DNA of 62,877 nucleotides from Lachnospiraceae bacterium (lineage in GTDB: Bacteria; Bacillota; Clostridia; Lachnospirales; Lachnospiraceae), in the NCBI GenBank assembly GCA_017543445.1, contig JAFYGB010000012.1, positions 1-62,877 of the forward strand. Direction: 5' to 3'. The translations under genes were made by a program, and so were the position numbers. The notes beneath the pieces are model-generated. The model searched no databases and was not told the origin of the DNA. It worked only from the letters and a program-made list of their open reading frames with translations. How positions within the stretch are numbered: position 1 is the first letter of the stretch; every line of letters starts with the position of its first letter. Positions 16,475 through 24,551 of the stretch are shown in pieces.

Positions 16475-18256
16475 ATGATCATTAACGAACTTACATTGGC
16501 CCACTTCGGAAAATTCCACGGCAAGGTCGTTAAATTCGACAACGGGCTGAACATCCTGCACGGCAAGAACGAAGCGGGAAAATCCACCATCCACACCTTT
16601 ATCTACTGTATGTTCTTTGGAATGGAGACGAAGCGGGGGACGACGGGACCGCAGAATCTGTACAAACAGTACGAGCCCTGGGAGGATCAGGGCGGCTACG
16701 GCGGCAGTCTGATCTTCACGTCGTTCGGCAAGCAGTATAAGATCGAGCGCAGCTTCCTGCGTCCGGATCCGTGGGTGAAACTCACGAACCTGACGGATAA
16801 TGTGGAAGTCATCCCACCGCAGGAGCACATCAATACATTGCTCGGGAACATGACCGAGACGGCCTTCCGCAACATGGTGAGTCTGGGGCAGATGAAGGCC
16901 ACGTTTGAAGAGGGCCTGGCGGATGAATTGAAGAACCACGTGGCGAGCTTAGGATCGTCGAAGAACGTCGAGATCGATATGGAGCATTCGCTGGAGACCT
17001 TGTATTCCAAGCGTGAAGCGATCGAGAAGAAGCGTGTCGAGGTCGCGGAGAACCAGCGGAAGAACCTGATGGAAGCGCTCGCGGAGTCGGACCGCCGCAT
17101 GGACGACCTGGCACATCGGGAGAAGGATCTCAAGCAGAAACTCGGAGAGGACCGTAAGCAGGAATACGATATGTTCCAGGAGCAGCGGACCTTCCGCAGC
17201 CAGACCGAAGAGGAACTTCGGGATATCAAGGACCAGATGCGCAGACTCGAGCATGAGCAGACGCGCTGGAAGAACGAGGCGGACTCCTGGTCGGGTAAGA
17301 CCGGACTGAAACTCGAGAAACTGGAGCAGGGTAAGAAACCGAAGTCCCTACGCGGCCTGATCTTAGCGCTGTACATTCTTTTGACGGCCTGCCTCGGCGG
17401 CGCGGTATTCTTCCTGTGCGACTACCTGATCTCGTATTTCCGCAGTGAAGATCCCCGTTTTGACTTTTCTATCATTCTGGGACCGTCCCTGTGCGGCGCG
17501 GTGCTGATCCTGCTGGTTTTGATCATTATGATCTCCCGTGGGGCACGTCGCAGACGTCGCGCGTACCGTATGTATGAGGAGCGCATGGCGTCCTACAAGG
17601 ATGCAAAGAGCTCCTACGAAGAATTGGCCGGACAACAGACCAGCCTCGGAGAGAAGATCTCCGACATCGCAGGCAGCGATTATATGAAGCTGCACGAGGC
17701 GAATAATGACCTGGAGAAGGAGATCCTGCGCTGCAGCTGGGAGCAGGAGCAGGAACAGCAGCACATGGACGACCTGAGCCGCGAATTGACGGTGATGGAA
17801 GAGATCTGTGCACGAAATGCTGCCTACTCCGTAGAGATCGGTGCCATCGATCTGGCCGTGGATACGGTGAAGAAAGTGGCAAAACAGATCCGCGAGTCCT
17901 TCGGCGACAAACTGAATAAGAAAGTCGGCGAGTACATGGCAGTCATTTCCGGCGGCCTGTACAGCGACATTATCATCGATGAGAATTTCGATATCTTCAT
18001 CCAGACGGAAGAGGAGCCCATCCCGGTATCGCAGCTGAGCCGCGGCACCATGGAGCAGGTGTACTTCTGCCTGCGTCTGGCGGCAGCGGACCTGATGTGG
18101 CCCGAGCTCAACCCGCCCATCATCCTGGACGATACCTTCGCCTACTATGATGATAAACGAACCTATGACACCCTTCTTTTGCTGCGTCACCTGCGTCGTC
18201 AGGTCATCATCCTGACCTGCCAGGGCCGCGAAAAAGAGTACCTGAAGGACATGTGA
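16475..18256 (+). CDS. SbcC/YhaN-like ATPase with central membrane segments
   Basis: A 593-aa SMC-type ATPase, shorter than YhaN or SbcC (about 960-1050 aa). Walker A is GKNEAGKST (30-38), the signature is QLSRGTMEQ (about 520) and Walker B IILDDTFAYYDD (about 550). Long charged coiled coils flank the middle. Where SbcC has a zinc hook, this protein has two hydrophobic segments (about 294-316 and 331-354) followed by RGARRRRRAYR, so the coil tip is predicted to sit in the membrane. It is co-transcribed with the SbcD-like gene. A role in DNA handling at the membrane is inference. Confidence 0.82.
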   Translation: MIINELTLAHFGKFHGKVVKFDNGLNILHGKNEAGKSTIHTFIYCMFFGMETKRGTTGPQNLYKQYEPWEDQGGYGGSLIFTSFGKQYKIERSFLRPDPWVKLTNLTDNVEVIPPQEHINTLLGNMTETAFRNMVSLGQMKATFEEGLADELKNHVASLGSSKNVEIDMEHSLETLYSKREAIEKKRVEVAENQRKNLMEALAESDRRMDDLAHREKDLKQKLGEDRKQEYDMFQEQRTFRSQTEEELRDIKDQMRRLEHEQTRWKNEADSWSGKTGLKLEKLEQGKKPKSLRGLILALYILLTACLGGAVFFLCDYLISYFRSEDPRFDFSIILGPSLCGAVLILLVLIIMISRGARRRRRAYRMYEERMASYKDAKSSYEELAGQQTSLGEKISDIAGSDYMKLHEANNDLEKEILRCSWEQEQEQQHMDDLSRELTVMEEICARNAAYSVEIGAIDLAVDTVKKVAKQIRESFGDKLNKKVGEYMAVISGGLYSDIIIDENFDIFIQTEEEPIPVSQLSRGTMEQVYFCLRLAAADLMWPELNPPIILDDTFAYYDDKRTYDTLLLLRHLRRQVIILTCQGREKEYLKDM

Positions 18257-18257
18257 T

Positions 18258-18950
18258 ATGGAGAAATATGCAATCGTGACCGGTGCGTCCGATGGGATCG
18301 GACGCGCGATCTGCGAGGCGCTGTGCCGTGAGGGCGTGAAGGTGTTCGGGATCGGACGCAAGATGCCTGCACAGGAGATTCCGGGGCTCACTATGCACCT
18401 GTTGGACATGGTGGAGGATCCTTCGGCGGCCTGTGACCTGGTTGCACGCCTGGCGAAAGAATATCCGATCGACTTGCTGGTGAATAATGCTGGCTGCGCG
18501 TTCTACGGCCTGCATGAGAATATGGCCATGAATGACATCCACGCCATGGTCACGCTGAATTTGGAACTGCCGATGCTGTTCACACGCATCCTGCTTCCGA
18601 AGCTGCGCAGCCGCAAGGGCACGGTGGTCATGATCTCGTCGGTGACGGCGAAACATGCGAGCCCGCACGCGGCGGCCTACGGAGCGACGAAGGCAGGCCT
18701 GGCTGCATTTTCCGAAAGCATCTTCGAGGAGGTGCGTAAGCATGGCGTGAAGGTCGTGACCATCGCGCCGGACCTGACGCGGACCCACCTGTACCGCAAC
18801 GCCGATTTTACAACGTCGGACGCGGCCGATGAGTGCCTCTACCCGTCGGACGTAGCGGACGCAGTGCTTTTCGCCCTGCAGGCGCGTCCCGGCAGCGTGA
18901 TCCGCGAGATCACCCTGCGACCGCAGAAAAACCGCATCGTCAAGAAATGA
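18258..18950 (+). CDS. Short-chain dehydrogenase/reductase
   Basis: A 230-aa classical SDR. Cofactor motif TGASDGIGRA (9-18), NNAG near 74, catalytic Ser in MISSVTAKHASP and the YxxxK motif YGATK near 137. It should be an NAD(P)H-dependent oxidoreductase; the substrate is unknown. It starts 1 base after the SbcC-like stop and ends the operon at a strong terminator. Confidence 0.9.
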   Translation: MEKYAIVTGASDGIGRAICEALCREGVKVFGIGRKMPAQEIPGLTMHLLDMVEDPSAACDLVARLAKEYPIDLLVNNAGCAFYGLHENMAMNDIHAMVTLNLELPMLFTRILLPKLRSRKGTVVMISSVTAKHASPHAAAYGATKAGLAAFSESIFEEVRKHGVKVVTIAPDLTRTHLYRNADFTTSDAADECLYPSDVADAVLFALQARPGSVIREITLRPQKNRIVKK

Positions 18951-18978
18951 CTGTGAAACATTAAAACACAAATGAAAG

Positions 18979-19022
18979 AAACCGAGATAAAGTATCGTTT
19001 TCACGACTTTATCTCGGTTTTT
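18979..19022 (+). terminator. Rho-independent terminator
   Basis: AAACCGAGATAAAGT (18979-18993) pairs with ACTTTATCTCGGTTT (19006-19020) over 15 bp, ending in TTTTT. On the minus strand it could also serve hipA. Confidence 0.92.
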
Positions 19023-19049
19023 GCTATATAATTTCGCAAAATCGTATAA

Positions 19050-20336
19050 TTACGCCAATGCTTGAAATGCTGTTTGAATCGCGGCAGCCGTCTTCTCAGT
19101 CACGAAGGCTTCCTCCGCGTATTTCGGCCAGTCGGCGAGAGCGGATGCGACCTCGGCGAGGATCGCCTTCGCCCGGACCGGACGGATATTCATGTTTCTT
19201 CCCGCGTCGATCAGGTCCTCACGTGTGATCGCGTCGAGCTTTCCGTTCACGCTCATCTGGTGCCGGCACAGCCAGCGGTTTTCGGGATTAAGCGCGAACG
19301 TGATATCGTAGGCGGGAGAGAGGGCCCATTTTCCGCGACGGTCCATCAGAAAGGCGATGTTTTTCACGTGATCGTCCTGATTTCGCGCCATCACATTGAA
19401 GGCCATGCGGCGGAAGAACTGCTCGACCTCGACGTTCCCCATCCCGAGTCGGCGGATCACCATGGCCGCCTGCTCGTAACTATGGGCGCCGGGATCGTTG
19501 AAATCGTAGTGCGCGATCCCGCCCAGCGTCTGCATGTGCAGTTTCTCGCCCTTCTCACCGATGCGGTCGAAACGCTTCGTCATGAAGTGGTACCTTCCGG
19601 ACTGCGGCTTCAGCATACACTCGGTCATCTCGATGCCGGCCGCGACCGCCATGCGATGGTAAGCATATTCGATCCGCGTGAACTCCTCGCCATCGTCCTT
19701 ATCATCGTGGTCGCGGTTTCCCGAAACGCCATCGAATTTGATGAGCCAGTGCTCGTAACCGGAACGCGCCTTCGCTTGGCCGGAGCGGATGTCGCCCGTC
19801 TGGCGGTTCCACTGGATCACGGCCTTCGCGCGGGCGCCGCCGGCCGACGTTCCGACACTGATCAGCTGGTGGATATCGGACTCCGACGCGCGCATTTCCT
19901 CACGGCTGGACAGGATGTCCGACGCAGCCTGGACCAACACGTCCAGGTCCAAACTTTCGTCCCGCGTGGACACGAGTTCCTCCGCGGGGCGGTATTCGAG
20001 CGCCCCCATGCCGCGGGCTCCGGTGTAGCACAGCCGTTCCACCGCGAGTATGGTGCCTGCGTCACGTCCGCGCCTGGCAAAGGCTTCCTCCAGCAGCTTC
20101 GAACCGTAGCGGTCCGGGAGTGAGTCTGCGAGCATGCCCGGCAGTCCTCGGAACGCATCGGTCATCAGGCCCGGGAACGCATAGTTTTGCGCGGACAATG
20201 GCATCCAGAGCGGAGATACTTCGATGCCGCTTCGCAGGAAGTCACGCTCATACGTGAAGACTGCCGGATGCCCGCTGTCTTCCTGTGCGACAGTCCCGAT
20301 TCGGGTCCCCCACAGGTAAACGCCTGCTCCGATCAT
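19050..20336 (-). CDS. hipA: HipA-type Ser/Thr kinase toxin
   Basis: A 428-aa HipA-family kinase, normal for the family. The N-terminal HipA_N domain covers about 1-110. The glycine-rich loop SVGTSAGGARAKA is near 165. The catalytic ARNQDDHVKN (about 320) and the metal-binding LSPAYDITFA (about 340) are intact, so activity is expected. In E. coli HipA phosphorylates glutamyl-tRNA synthetase; the target here is not known. The ATG overlaps the HipB stop by 4 bases, so translation is coupled. Confidence 0.93.
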   Translation of the reverse strand: MIGAGVYLWGTRIGTVAQEDSGHPAVFTYERDFLRSGIEVSPLWMPLSAQNYAFPGLMTDAFRGLPGMLADSLPDRYGSKLLEEAFARRGRDAGTILAVERLCYTGARGMGALEYRPAEELVSTRDESLDLDVLVQAASDILSSREEMRASESDIHQLISVGTSAGGARAKAVIQWNRQTGDIRSGQAKARSGYEHWLIKFDGVSGNRDHDDKDDGEEFTRIEYAYHRMAVAAGIEMTECMLKPQSGRYHFMTKRFDRIGEKGEKLHMQTLGGIAHYDFNDPGAHSYEQAAMVIRRLGMGNVEVEQFFRRMAFNVMARNQDDHVKNIAFLMDRRGKWALSPAYDITFALNPENRWLCRHQMSVNGKLDAITREDLIDAGRNMNIRPVRAKAILAEVASALADWPKYAEEAFVTEKTAAAIQTAFQALA

Positions 20337-20680
20337 GCTTCATCCCCCCATTTCCACTCGCCCTTCTTCGTGCCTTCCTGTTCCGGGTGGCGCACACGCA
20401 TGCGCGTCTTCTTCCCGCGCAGCATCTCGCTTGCCGTCGGTTCATCCTCCGGCAGCAGGACCTGGAGGTTTCCGAGGCACCCGAGCGCCCGCATCAACTC
20501 GAACAGACTGTCCGTGCGGATGGGCAGTCCGTTTTCGATCCGCGTGATGACAGCCTTCGGTACGCCGGCGCGTTGCGCCAGTTCGTTCTGCGTCAGTTCT
20601 GCGCGCACCCGCATTCCGCGCAGGCGTTTTCCAATCTCCTCGGTCAGAGTCATCGTATTCTCGGTCCCGTAGATCTTCAT
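20333..20680 (-). CDS. hipB: HipB-like XRE-family antitoxin
   Basis: A 115-aa DNA-binding protein with an XRE helix-turn-helix (about 12-65): IGKRLRGMRVRAELTQNELA, then GVPKAVITRIENGL. A basic tail (KKTRMRVRHPEQEGTKKGEWKW) follows. It precedes hipA with an overlap, as in hipBA modules, and should neutralise HipA and repress the operon. GAAAGGAGC precedes the ATG. Confidence 0.9.
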   Translation of the reverse strand: MKIYGTENTMTLTEEIGKRLRGMRVRAELTQNELAQRAGVPKAVITRIENGLPIRTDSLFELMRALGCLGNLQVLLPEDEPTASEMLRGKKTRMRVRHPEQEGTKKGEWKWGDEA

Positions 20681-20706
20681 GGCGTGCTCCTTTCAAAAGA
20701 TAAATA

Positions 20707-20760
20707 CATGAAATCATGACTTTAAACCAGTAAACCACATTTAATTATGCAAATTCATAA
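20707..20760 (-). promoter_or_regulatory. Candidate HipB operators
   Basis: Two inverted repeats lie between the hipBA -10 and hipB: TTATG/CATAA with a 6-base centre (20745-20760), just downstream of the -10, and CATGA/TCATG with a 2-base centre (20707-20718). HipB binding is inferred from position. Confidence 0.5.
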
Positions 20761-20764
20761 CTTT

Positions 20765-20793
20765 ATTATATACTACTGGCATAGCTATGTCAA
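20765..20793 (-). promoter_or_regulatory. hipBA promoter
   Basis: On the minus strand TTGACA (20793-20788), 17-base spacer, TATAAT (20770-20765): both boxes are perfect consensus. Confidence 0.85.
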
Positions 20794-20807
20794 GCCCCTT
20801 CGGGCGG

Positions 20808-20836
20808 TTGCTATTTCCTAACTTCTATGTTAAAAT
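20808..20836 (+). promoter_or_regulatory. Promoter of the kinase-Nudix operon
   Basis: TTGCTA (20808-20813), 17-base spacer, TAAAAT (20831-20836) with TGT upstream. Divergent from the hipBA promoter; the -35 boxes are 14 bases apart. Confidence 0.7.
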
Positions 20837-20900
20837 GATATATTGGATTATGGGTCAATACGCCCACGATCCCAAAGACCACAAAAAGGAGGCAAAACGC

Positions 20901-22364
20901 ATGAAGCGTCAGCGCAGGATCGCGGTCGTCAACGATGTGACCGGCTTCGGACGGTGTTCCGTCACGGTCGCATTGCCCATATTATCCGCGATGCGGTTGG
21001 AAACATGTATCGTTCCGACGGCGGTGCTTTCGATGCATACTGCCTACCCGGAGTACATGCTCCACGACTTTACCCCGTACCTGCCCGCGTACATCGACTC
21101 GTGGGCGCAGAGGAATCTGACCTTTGACGGGATATTGACCGGATTTTTGGGATCGGAAGAGCAAATCGAGGATGTCGAGAGGTTCCTTATGACCTTCGGT
21201 GGAACGGAGGCTGAGCCGGGTGCGCGGCCGCGCATCGTGGTCGATCCGGTCATGGGAGATCATGGGAAGATCTATACATCCTACACCGAGCCGATGTGCA
21301 AAGCCATGCGCAGACTGATGCCGTACGCCGACATCGTAACGCCGAACGTGACCGAACTGTGCGAACTCACAGATGCTTCGTATGAAGAGGTCATGGCGGA
21401 GTTCTCGAAGGCGGGCGTGCAGGATCAGACTTGGAAAATGCTGTGCCGGAAGCTGGCCGATATGGGACCGAAGGTGGTCGTTGTGACGGGATTGCCGCAG
21501 GATGCGCAGATCCTGAACCTGGTCTACCACCGCACGGACGATACGCTGAACGTGATCGCGTCGCAGCGTGTCGGGATCGAGCGTTGCGGGACCGGCGACA
21601 TCTTTTCTTCGGTGCTGGCAGGCGCGTATGTGCATGGGGCGTCCGTCGAGGAGGCTGTGGCGCTCGCCGCCCGCTTCATAAGCGTGGCCGCCGAGACGAC
21701 ACAGAACTTTAACGTCGATCCGAAAGAGGGACTTTGCTTCGAAGAATGTCTCTCCATGCTGACAGAGATCGATCCGCAGCATTCGGAACTGCTGGATGTC
21801 CGTACACCGGAGGGTGAAGTCACCGGTATGGTCGTGACGCGCGAGGTCGCGCATCGCTACGGATATCTGCACGGAACGGTGCATCTGTGGATCTATCGGC
21901 TGTCGCAGGATGCGACCGGGGTGGATGTGCTCTTACAACGACGCAGCGAGAATAAGGAGTCCTATCCGGGCTGCTTAGATATCTCGAGTGCCGGCCACAT
22001 GAGCGCCGGACAGGTGCCGGACGAGGCGGTCCTTCGCGAGTTATCGGAAGAACTGGGGCTGACGCCTGCATTGTCCGATCTTAAGTTCTTAGGGACATTC
22101 ATGGGCTACAGTAGCGGACATTTTCACGGAAAAGTATTTCGTAACCATGAGCTGAGCTATGTTTACGTATACGAAAAGGACATGGATCCGAAGGATCTCA
22201 CACCCTCTCCGGAGGAAGTGAGCGAGGTCTGCTGGATCCCGGGAAGTGTCGTTACCGAGGCAGCGAAAAACCATGATCCGGGGTATTGTTTGTATGAAGA
22301 GGAATGGAAAATGGTGCTCAACGGCATCACAACCATCCGCAAACCATTGGGAGGTCAATCATGA
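20901..22364 (+). CDS. Pyridoxal/pyridoxamine kinase fused to a Nudix domain
   Basis: A 487-aa two-domain protein. Residues 1-290 are a PdxK/PdxY-type vitamin B6 kinase of the ribokinase superfamily: NDVTGFGRCS at 11-20, DPVMGD at 115-120, TPNVTE near 147-152 and GTGD at 230-233 with catalytic Asp233. Residues about 300-487 are a Nudix hydrolase of the IDI/YfcD-like group. Its Nudix box runs 365-387 (RELSEELGL intact) but the first Glu is Gln371. AAAAAGGAGG precedes the ATG; an in-frame extension to 20787 would overlap the promoter. Its stop overlaps the next start. Confidence 0.88.
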   Translation: MKRQRRIAVVNDVTGFGRCSVTVALPILSAMRLETCIVPTAVLSMHTAYPEYMLHDFTPYLPAYIDSWAQRNLTFDGILTGFLGSEEQIEDVERFLMTFGGTEAEPGARPRIVVDPVMGDHGKIYTSYTEPMCKAMRRLMPYADIVTPNVTELCELTDASYEEVMAEFSKAGVQDQTWKMLCRKLADMGPKVVVVTGLPQDAQILNLVYHRTDDTLNVIASQRVGIERCGTGDIFSSVLAGAYVHGASVEEAVALAARFISVAAETTQNFNVDPKEGLCFEECLSMLTEIDPQHSELLDVRTPEGEVTGMVVTREVAHRYGYLHGTVHLWIYRLSQDATGVDVLLQRRSENKESYPGCLDISSAGHMSAGQVPDEAVLRELSEELGLTPALSDLKFLGTFMGYSSGHFHGKVFRNHELSYVYVYEKDMDPKDLTPSPEEVSEVCWIPGSVVTEAAKNHDPGYCLYEEEWKMVLNGITTIRKPLGGQS

Positions 22365-23563
22365 CTAAAATCGACATTTTTTCCGGTTTTTTAGGTGCCG
22401 GAAAGACAACACTGATCAAAAAGCTTTTGAAGGAAGCCCTGCAGGGCCAGAAGATCGTACTCATCGAGAATGAGTTCGGCGAGATCGGCATCGACGGCGG
22501 CTTTTTGAAGGAGGCAGGTATTCAGATCACCGAGATGAACTCTGGTTGTATCTGCTGTTCGCTCGTCGGCGACTTCGGCGAAGCTTTGAAGAAGGTGTTG
22601 GATACGTATGCGCCGGAGCGCATCCTGATCGAGCCGTCCGGCGTCGGTAAGCTCTCCGACGTTATTTCGGCGGTCGGCGGCGTAGTTTCCCATCGTGAGG
22701 ATGTGGAACTGGGCGCGTTCGTGACCATCGTGGACGCGACGAAGGCGAAGATGTATATCAAGAACTTCGGCGAGTTCTTCAACAATCAGATCGAAAACGC
22801 GAAGACGATCATCCTGTCTCGTACGCAGAAGGTTTCCCAGGAGAAACTGGACGAGCTGATGGCGCTGCTTCGCGAGCACAATGCAGATGCGACCATCGTT
22901 ACCACGCCTTGGGATGAGATCGACGGTAAGGTCATCCTGTCCGCGATGCAGCCTGAAGCATCCATGGCAGAGGAGATGATGCGCCAGCTTCGTGAGGAGC
23001 ATGCGAAGACGCACCATCACCACCATCATGATGAGGAGTGCGACGATCCGGAGTGCGAATGCCATCATCACCATCATGACGACGACGATGATGATGACGA
23101 CGAGGAGTGCGAGTGCCACCATCATCACCACCACGATGATGACGATGACGACGAGGATGAGCATGAACATCACCATCACCATCATCACGATGACGACGAA
23201 GAGTGCGATGATCCGGAGTGTGAGTGCCATCACCACCACGATCATGATCATCACCACCATCATCATCATGGCCACGATGCAGACGAGGTATTTATCAGCT
23301 GGGGCGTTGAGACACCGAGAAAATACGACACGGCTGAACTTCAGTCCATGCTGGAAGCCCTCGACGATGCAGAGACCTATGGTCTGGTATTGCGTGCGAA
23401 GGGCATCGTGCCGGATGCAAACGGCGGCTGGTTGTTCTTCGACATGACTCCGGGCGAGGCAGAGGTCCGCACCGGCGCTGCCGACTATACCGGCAAACTG
23501 TGCGTCATCGGTTCCAAACTGAACGAAGAAGCACTGGCAACACTCTTTAAAGTGAATGCGTAA
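22361..23563 (+). CDS. CobW/COG0523 GTPase with a long His/Asp-rich metal-binding region
   Basis: A 400-aa G3E-family GTPase. Walker A is GFLGAGKTT (9-17), the invariant metal motif CICC is at 63-66 in MNSGCICCSL, and ILSRTQ replaces the usual NKxD. About residues 224-310 are a run of His, Asp, Glu and Cys with three CxC clusters (twice as CDDPECECHHH), a massive metal-binding or storage region. Residues 310-400 are the CobW C-terminal domain. The family inserts or chaperones Zn, Co or Ni; which metal is not visible. The ATG overlaps the upstream stop (ATGA), so it is coupled to the kinase-Nudix gene. Confidence 0.92.
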   Translation: MTKIDIFSGFLGAGKTTLIKKLLKEALQGQKIVLIENEFGEIGIDGGFLKEAGIQITEMNSGCICCSLVGDFGEALKKVLDTYAPERILIEPSGVGKLSDVISAVGGVVSHREDVELGAFVTIVDATKAKMYIKNFGEFFNNQIENAKTIILSRTQKVSQEKLDELMALLREHNADATIVTTPWDEIDGKVILSAMQPEASMAEEMMRQLREEHAKTHHHHHHDEECDDPECECHHHHHDDDDDDDDEECECHHHHHHDDDDDDEDEHEHHHHHHHDDDEECDDPECECHHHHDHDHHHHHHHGHDADEVFISWGVETPRKYDTAELQSMLEALDDAETYGLVLRAKGIVPDANGGWLFFDMTPGEAEVRTGAADYTGKLCVIGSKLNEEALATLFKVNA

Positions 23564-23579
23564 TACGTAAGGAGGCACT

Positions 23580-24533
23580 ATGCCGAAACAAACAGAACCC
23601 CGCGTTCCGGTCTATCTGATCCACGGATTTCTGGAAAGCGGAAAGACTTCTTTTTTGAATTTTACATTGTCTCAGGAGTACTTCAACACAGGCGAGCGTA
23701 CGCTCATCATCCTGTGTGAGGAGGGTGAGGTCGAACTCGACGCCGAGCGCATCCGCAAGATGAAAGCGGATGTCGTAACGGTCGAATCCGAGTCCGAACT
23801 CACAGAAGAATTCCTGATGGTCATGGATGCGAAATACTCACCGGACCGCGTGCTCATCGAGTACAACGGTATGTGGAATCCGCAGACGATCATGGATATC
23901 AAGACGCCCTCAGACTGGGTGCTGTACCAGGGCATCACGACCATCGACGCGAGCACGTTTAATGTATACTTGAACAACATGAAGCCGCTCATCGTCGCTA
24001 TGGTGAACCTGTCCGATCTGGTCATCTTCAACCGTTGCACGCAGGATATGCCGCTGTCGTCGTATCGCAGAAGCATCCGTGCGACGAACCCCGGCGCGCA
24101 GATCATCTTTGAAAATGTCAACGGCGAGGTCATGAATGTCCCGGATGAACTTCCGTATGACCTGAAGGCACCGATCATCGACATCGAAGACATCGACTAC
24201 GGCATCTTCTTTATCGATGCGCAGGACCATCCCGAGAATTATAAGGATAAGGTCGTTCGCTTTAAAGCCATGGCCTATCTGTCGAAGGAATTTAAGGGCG
24301 ATACCTTCGTGCCCGGCCGTCATGCGATGACGTGCTGCGCGGAGGATCTGACCTTCTGCGGCTATATGTGCCACAGCAAGTTCGTTCACAACCTGAAGTC
24401 AGGCGATTGGGTACGCGTGACTGCGCAGGTGAAGTATGAGAAGGTGAAGCAATATCGCGGCATCGGCCCGGTTCTGTACGCACAGAACATCGAGCCCACA
24501 GAAAAACCCGAAAAAGAAGTCGTATATTTCTAA
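23580..24533 (+). CDS. Second G3E GTPase with a YcgQ-like C-terminal domain
   Basis: A 317-aa protein. The N-terminal part (1-180) is CobW-like, with Walker A GFLESGKTS (16-24) and CEEGEVELD, but it lacks the CxCC metal motif of its neighbour. The C-terminal part (about 195-317: VVRFKAMAYLSKEF, FVPGRHAMTCCAEDLTFCGY) resembles the C-terminal domain of TIGR03943/YcgQ, a protein linked to metal-responsive YcgR-YcgQ permeases. The pairing suggests a metal-trafficking role; the fusion is unusual. It starts 16 bases after the first GTPase with AAGGAGG before the ATG. Confidence 0.78.
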   Translation: MPKQTEPRVPVYLIHGFLESGKTSFLNFTLSQEYFNTGERTLIILCEEGEVELDAERIRKMKADVVTVESESELTEEFLMVMDAKYSPDRVLIEYNGMWNPQTIMDIKTPSDWVLYQGITTIDASTFNVYLNNMKPLIVAMVNLSDLVIFNRCTQDMPLSSYRRSIRATNPGAQIIFENVNGEVMNVPDELPYDLKAPIIDIEDIDYGIFFIDAQDHPENYKDKVVRFKAMAYLSKEFKGDTFVPGRHAMTCCAEDLTFCGYMCHSKFVHNLKSGDWVRVTAQVKYEKVKQYRGIGPVLYAQNIEPTEKPEKEVVYF

Positions 24534-24551
24534 CGGAGAAAAAACTAAATT

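Noticed and set aside
22992-23447. ORF in another frame over the His/Asp-rich region of the CobW gene
   Set aside because: It is a low-complexity shadow of the CAC/GAC codon runs, with no start site.
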